From: Pedobacter cryoconitis
Lineage (GTDB): Bacteria > Bacteroidota > Bacteroidia > Sphingobacteriales > Sphingobacteriaceae
Direction of reading: 5' to 3'
NCBI RefSeq assembly: GCF_014200605.1
Contig: NZ_JACHCE010000013.1
Span: 62,001-126,000 of the forward strand
DNA: 64,000 bases
The notes beneath the pieces were generated by a model. That model had not been told where the DNA came from, did no database searches, and was given only the letters and a program-made list of their open reading frames with translations. The position numbers were made by a program, and so were the translations under genes. Shown here one piece after another: positions 59,926 to 64,000 of this stretch; positions within the stretch are counted from its first letter, which is position 1; every line of letters begins with the position of its first letter.

Positions 59926-61269
59926 TTATAATTCTTTTACAGCCATTTTAAACTGATTTCCACGATCTTCGTAGTTTTTAAACAAATCAAAACTTGCACA
60001 AGCCGGTGACAACAGTACTGTATTTCCTTTTGTCGCCAGGTGATAAGCTACCTGTACAGCTTCATTTGCAGAAAACGTATTGACAATAATATCCACATCA
60101 TCTTCAAAAGCTTCATGAATACGTTTGTTATTTTTCCCAAGACAAACAATAGCTTTCACTTTTTGCTTAACCAGGTCTTTCAGCATACTATAATCATTTC
60201 CTTTATCAACTCCACCCATAATCAGGATTACATCAGTGTTTACACTTTCCAATGCGTACCAGGTAGAATTCACATTCGTCGCTTTTGAATCATTGATATA
60301 ATCCACACCCGAAATCTTAGCGACATGCTCTAACCGGTGTTCAATATTTTTAATATCTCCCATACTTTCTCTGATCGTTGTATTGCGGATCTCCAGTACT
60401 TTAGCGACTATGCCCGAAGCCATAGAGTTGTAGATATTATGCTTGCCTTGTAAAGCTAACTCTGATATTGACATGGTTAATTGGTCTTTTGGATTTATAT
60501 TGATATGAATATTGTTGCCTTCCAGATAAGCTCCGCCTTCTACCTTTTTACGGATAGAAAATGGACATTTCTGTGAATTCACCTTTGCGCTTTTTAAAGC
60601 TTTCAGGGTTTCATCGTCATCGGCACAAAAGATAAAATGATCTTCAGGTCTCTGATTCTGTACTATACGCATTTTTGAAGCTGCGTAATTTGTCATTTTG
60701 TAATCGTACCTGTCCAGATGGTCAGGCGTAATGTTTAAAAGTACAGCGATATCAGCTCTGAATTCATGCATATCGTCCAGCATAAAGCTTGATATTTCCA
60801 GTACATACCAGTCAAAATTCTCCGTAGCTACCTGAGCAGCAAAGCTGTTCCCTATATTTCCTGCCAGACCAACATTTAAGCCTGCTTTTTTAAGGATATG
60901 ATAAGTCAGCATCGTCGTCGTTGTCTTACCGTTTGAACCGGTAATACAAATAGTTTTTGCAGTAGTATATCTTTTAGCAAATTCAATTTCCGAAATCACC
61001 GGAATATTTTTCTTTTTCAGTTCTTTAACAATTGCCACTGAATCTGCAATTCCAGGGCTCTTAATAACCTCAGCTGCATTTACAATAGCAGAAACAGTAT
61101 GCTGGCGTTCTTCAAATGGAATATTCAGCGCTACCAGGGTTTCTTTATAGCGGTCTGCAATTGCTCCGAAATCCGAAACAAAAACATCAAAGCCCTGCTT
61201 CTGTGCCAGTATTGCTGCACCTATACCGCTTTCACCAGCTCCAAGTATGACGATCCTTTGCTTTTCCAT
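59926..61269 (-). CDS. murD: UDP-N-acetylmuramoyl-L-alanine--D-glutamate ligase
   Basis: The 447-residue Mur ligase adds D-Glu. N-terminal ILGAGESGIGAAILAQ, ATP loop ITGSNGKTTTTMLTYHIL (about 110), LNITPDHLDRYDYKMTNYAASK, and the third domain DYINDSKATNVNSTWYALE are diagnostic. Its ATG shares one base with the mraY stop. Confidence 0.97.
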   Translation of the reverse strand: MEKQRIVILGAGESGIGAAILAQKQGFDVFVSDFGAIADRYKETLVALNIPFEERQHTVSAIVNAAEVIKSPGIADSVAIVKELKKKNIPVISEIEFAKRYTTAKTICITGSNGKTTTTMLTYHILKKAGLNVGLAGNIGNSFAAQVATENFDWYVLEISSFMLDDMHEFRADIAVLLNITPDHLDRYDYKMTNYAASKMRIVQNQRPEDHFIFCADDDETLKALKSAKVNSQKCPFSIRKKVEGGAYLEGNNIHININPKDQLTMSISELALQGKHNIYNSMASGIVAKVLEIRNTTIRESMGDIKNIEHRLEHVAKISGVDYINDSKATNVNSTWYALESVNTDVILIMGGVDKGNDYSMLKDLVKQKVKAIVCLGKNNKRIHEAFEDDVDIIVNTFSANEAVQVAYHLATKGNTVLLSPACASFDLFKNYEDRGNQFKMAVKEL

Positions 61270-62516
61270 TATCTCAGTTTTAAAGTGATTATGGTGATGA
61301 TGGCTAATAATATTCCTACAATCCAGAAACGGGTAACAATTTTTGCTTCATGGTATCCTTTTTTCTGATAATGGTGATGCAGAGGGGACATCAGGAATAT
61401 CCTTTTGCCTTCTCCAAAACGCTTCTTAGTGTATTTAAAATAAGAGACCTGCAGCATCACAGATGTCACTTCGATCAGGAATACACCGCATAAGATCGGG
61501 ATCAGCAATTCTTTTCTGATCATAATTGCCAATGCAGCGATGATACCCCCGATAGCCAGACTTCCGGTGTCTCCCATAAAAACCTGTGCAGGATAAGAAT
61601 TGTACCATAAAAAGCCGACACAAGCACCTACAAAAGCACCTGCAAAAATCATCAGCTCACCTGAATTGGGGATGTATAATATATTCAGGTAATCTGCGAT
61701 AACCGTATTACCGGACACATAGGCCAGTAAACCAAGTGTAATCCCTATAATTGCAGAAGTCCCTGTTGCCAGGCCATCAATTCCATCCGTCAGATTCGCT
61801 CCGTTAGATACCGCAGTAATAATGATAATTACGAAGAGGATAAACACAAAAACCGCATATTTTTCATATCCGGGGCCCAAAAATTTAAGGACCTTCGCAT
61901 AATCAAACTCGTTATTTTTATAAAAAGGAATATTAGTAATCGTTGATTTTACATCCTGTGTATAATAAAACTTCTCCCCTTTTTGTCTCAATACCATAGG
62001 CGCCGTATTCTTACTCACTCCTGTTTCATCCACAGTTTGTCTCACCACGATATTCGGGTTAAAGTACATGGTCCAGCCAATGATTAATGCTAAACCTACT
62101 TGTCCGACAATTTTAAACCTGCCTGCAAGTCCTTCTTTATTCTTTTTAAATACTTTAATATAATCGTCTACAAAACCAACTGCCCCCATCCATACTGTGG
62201 TTACGATCATCAGCAGCACATAAACATTGGTCAGGTTAGCCAGTAATAATGTCGGGATCAGAATACCCATCAGAATCATAATTCCACCCATAGTTGGTGT
62301 ACCTTGTTTCTGCATTTGTCCTTCCAGCCCCAGATTCCTTACGGTTTCACCAACTTGCATTTTATGCAGATAATTGATAATCCTTCTTCCATATACAGTT
62401 GTAATTATCAAAGAAATGATGATAGCCAGTGAAGTACGGAACGTAATATATTGGAATAACCTTAATCCTGGAAATTCGTAATGTGCGTTTAAATATTCAA
62501 ATAGATAATATAACAT
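61269..62516 (-). CDS. mraY: Phospho-N-acetylmuramoyl-pentapeptide transferase
   Basis: The 415-residue integral membrane enzyme makes lipid I. Ten membrane segments, the GTPTMGGIMI signature (about 72), catalytic GFVDDYIKVFKKN (about 114-127), DGIDGLATG, and the histidine motif SPLHHHYQKKGYHE. It is longer than the roughly 360 residues of E. coli because of an insertion of about 55 residues (about 155-210, VRQTVDETGVSK...NNEFDYAKV) between two membrane segments, as commonly seen in Bacteroidota. One-base overlaps join it to murE and murD. Confidence 0.97.
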   Translation of the reverse strand: MLYYLFEYLNAHYEFPGLRLFQYITFRTSLAIIISLIITTVYGRRIINYLHKMQVGETVRNLGLEGQMQKQGTPTMGGIMILMGILIPTLLLANLTNVYVLLMIVTTVWMGAVGFVDDYIKVFKKNKEGLAGRFKIVGQVGLALIIGWTMYFNPNIVVRQTVDETGVSKNTAPMVLRQKGEKFYYTQDVKSTITNIPFYKNNEFDYAKVLKFLGPGYEKYAVFVFILFVIIIITAVSNGANLTDGIDGLATGTSAIIGITLGLLAYVSGNTVIADYLNILYIPNSGELMIFAGAFVGACVGFLWYNSYPAQVFMGDTGSLAIGGIIAALAIMIRKELLIPILCGVFLIEVTSVMLQVSYFKYTKKRFGEGKRIFLMSPLHHHYQKKGYHEAKIVTRFWIVGILLAIITIITLKLR

Positions 62517-63973
62517 TAGCTGATTAAGTTTAATTGTTCCATTAACACTTCTTTATCATCAAAATGATATCTTACTCCATTAATCTCCTGGTATTTTTCA
62601 TGCCCTTTACCTGCAATCAGGATAATATCTCCTGGTCTGGCCAAATGACAAGCCGTTTTTATTGCTTCCCTGCGGTCAGCAATAGTTAATGTTTTTCTTT
62701 GATTTGTTGGCGATACACCAGCTTCCATGTCTGCCAGAATCTGATGCGGATCTTCTGTTCTTGGATTATCAGAGGTCAGAATTACTTTATCGCTCCAGTC
62801 ACAGGCCACCTGAGCCATTACCGGGCGTTTAGTTTTATCTCTGTCACCTCCACAACCAATCACAGTGATTACCTGCTCTGTACCTTTCCTGATATCGTGG
62901 ATCGTAGTTAATACATTCTGAACTGCATCAGGTGTATGTGCATAATCCACCAGACCTATAATCTGTTTTGAATTGGGTACCTCTTCAAACCGGCCTTCCG
63001 CACCGGTAAGATTGCTCAGAATAGTTAATACGTTTAACTTATCCTGACCCAATAACATGGCTGTACCATAAACTGCAGCAAGATTATAAGCGTTGAATGA
63101 ACCTACCAGTTTAAAGAATACATCAGTATGATCTATTTCAAGATTTAAACCACTGAACCTGTTTTCAATGATATTTGCCTTATAATCGGCCAGTTGTTTC
63201 AGGGCATAAGTCTTTTTAGAAGCCTTCGTATTCTGAAGCATCACCATACCATTTTTATCATCGGCATTGGTTAAAGCAAAAGCACCTTTTGGGAGTATAT
63301 CAAAAAAGGATTTCTTCGCTTTAATATAGTTATCAAATGTTTTGTGAAAATCAAGGTGATCATGCGTAATGTTAGAGAAAACACCGCCTGCAAATGTCAC
63401 TCCTTCTATTCTGTGCTGAACCATCGCATGAGAACTCACTTCCATAAAACAGTAAGTGCAGCCCAGCTCAACCATTTGTTTTAAAAGCTGATTTAAAGCT
63501 AATGGATTTGGTGTGGTATGCGTAGCTGCAATAATCTGATCATTCACCTGATTCTGTACCGTAGAAATTAACCCGGTATGGAAACCAAGGCTTCTGAATA
63601 ATTTAAATAAAATCGTAGCAATTGTAGTTTTACCATTTGTTCCGGTAATTCCAACCAGTTTCAAAGAAGAAGAAGGATTTCCATAAAAATTGGAAGCCAT
63701 AATTCCCAGTGCCACCGAAGTATTTTCTACAATAATATAAGTCACAGCAGGGTTAACCTCTGCTGGTATCTCTTCACAAATAATAACCGTTGCCCCTGCA
63801 GCAATAGTCTGGCTGATAAAAGTATGTCCGTCTGATAAAGTTCCCTTTACTGCAAAAAATACAGCATCCTGCTGTACCTCACGTGAGTCAAACGTAAGCG
63901 CACTAATTACCCTGTTGGTTCTTCCAACCAGGTTTTTAATCGCTACTCCATATAAAACATCCTGCAACTGCAT
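62516..63973 (-). CDS. murE: UDP-MurNAc-L-Ala-D-Glu:meso-DAP ligase
   Basis: The 485-residue Mur ligase has ATP loop ITGTNGKTTIATILFKLF (about 109), the carbamoylated-lysine region YFMEVSSHAM, NITHDHLDFHKTFDNYIKAK, and the DNPRTEDP motif. DNPR is the known mark of meso-diaminopimelate specificity, so the wall should be DAP-type, agreeing with dapA at 49 kb. First full dcw gene in the window. Confidence 0.97.
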   Translation of the reverse strand: MQLQDVLYGVAIKNLVGRTNRVISALTFDSREVQQDAVFFAVKGTLSDGHTFISQTIAAGATVIICEEIPAEVNPAVTYIIVENTSVALGIMASNFYGNPSSSLKLVGITGTNGKTTIATILFKLFRSLGFHTGLISTVQNQVNDQIIAATHTTPNPLALNQLLKQMVELGCTYCFMEVSSHAMVQHRIEGVTFAGGVFSNITHDHLDFHKTFDNYIKAKKSFFDILPKGAFALTNADDKNGMVMLQNTKASKKTYALKQLADYKANIIENRFSGLNLEIDHTDVFFKLVGSFNAYNLAAVYGTAMLLGQDKLNVLTILSNLTGAEGRFEEVPNSKQIIGLVDYAHTPDAVQNVLTTIHDIRKGTEQVITVIGCGGDRDKTKRPVMAQVACDWSDKVILTSDNPRTEDPHQILADMEAGVSPTNQRKTLTIADRREAIKTACHLARPGDIILIAGKGHEKYQEINGVRYHFDDKEVLMEQLNLIS

Positions 63974-63974
63974 C

Positions 63975-64000
63975 TTATTTCAATTCTAATTGTACCAATA
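63975..64000 (-). CDS. C-terminal end of upstream gene, probably PBP/FtsI
   Basis: Only the last eight codons are visible, reading LVQLELK and stop at 63975-63977, 1 bp before the murE ATG. In dcw clusters the class B penicillin-binding protein gene precedes murE, and this ending resembles the last strand of a PASTA domain. The assignment is by position. Confidence 0.45.

Noticed and set aside
1..64000. tRNA, rRNA, CRISPR, insertion sequences, prophage
   Set aside because: Looked for cloverleaf-like stretches, repeat arrays, transposase motifs and phage gene blocks; none was seen.

Overview
The window reads as chromosomal DNA from a Bacteroidota bacterium of the Sphingobacteriaceae, most like Pedobacter. 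The evidence is: gliding-type gldA/gldF/gldG genes; secreted proteins whose signal peptides end in S-A-Q; a TonB-dependent receptor with a carboxypeptidase-regulatory N-terminal domain; a LytS/LytTR pair; FtsZ with a long linker and an H-D-N-V-D end; a 59-residue histone H1-like protein; and at least ten copies of the Bacteroidota -7 promoter element TAnnTTTG at sensible distances from starts. The genus is inference. I saw no rRNA, tRNA, insertion sequence, prophage or CRISPR array; this is mostly core chromosome.

Layout. 1-4.5 kb: gldG (cut by the window edge), gldF and, after a two-gene outer-membrane duplication, gldA. 4.6-10.7 kb: glyS, a CAP-domain secreted protein, a GtrA-type membrane protein, an aromatic amino acid hydroxylase with a tightly coupled SDR, and an NlpC/P60 peptidase. 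10.7-15.3 kb: homogentisate pathway (fumarylacetoacetate hydrolase and flavin reductase-like on minus; hmgA and hppD on plus), which with the hydroxylase makes a phenylalanine/tyrosine catabolic locus. 15.6-22.9 kb: YihY membrane protein, a porin-like protein, a 7TM-PAS histidine kinase, a TPR protein, riboflavin synthase and threonine aldolase. 23.4-28 kb: a sugar/glycolysis group (NagK-like kinase, Nudix-type regulator, pfkA, degenerate NagK paralogue, gapA). 28-36 kb: LytS/LytTR system with an outer-membrane protein, then a probable metal-uptake operon (small Cys protein, TonB receptor, PepSY protein). 36-41 kb: GNAT, glgB and a GH31 alpha-glucosidase. 41-50 kb: penicillin acylase, LuxE-like acyltransferase, tyrS, ligA, dapA. 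50-64 kb: histone H1-like gene, an alpha-oxoamine synthase, and an unbroken minus-strand dcw cluster (end of a PBP gene, then murE-mraY-murD-ftsW-murG-murC-ftsQ-ftsA-ftsZ). MurE carries the DNPR signature for meso-diaminopimelate, fitting dapA nearby.

Most unexplained structure lies in the non-coding DNA. A 54-bp palindrome built from two identical 12-bp palindromes runs into the start codon of the TPR gene. Three DnaA-box matches occur within 47 bp between ftsA and ftsZ, and two more lie upstream of the histone-like gene. Two unusually large terminator hairpins with similar apical loops end the two plus-strand aromatic-catabolism transcripts. Within proteins, the most notable points are the phosphate-loop loss in the second NagK paralogue, the degenerate Nudix box of the adjacent regulator, and a lysine-rich periplasmic tail on FtsQ. 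I see no clear previously undescribed multi-gene system; the findings are candidate regulatory elements and oddities inside known families.
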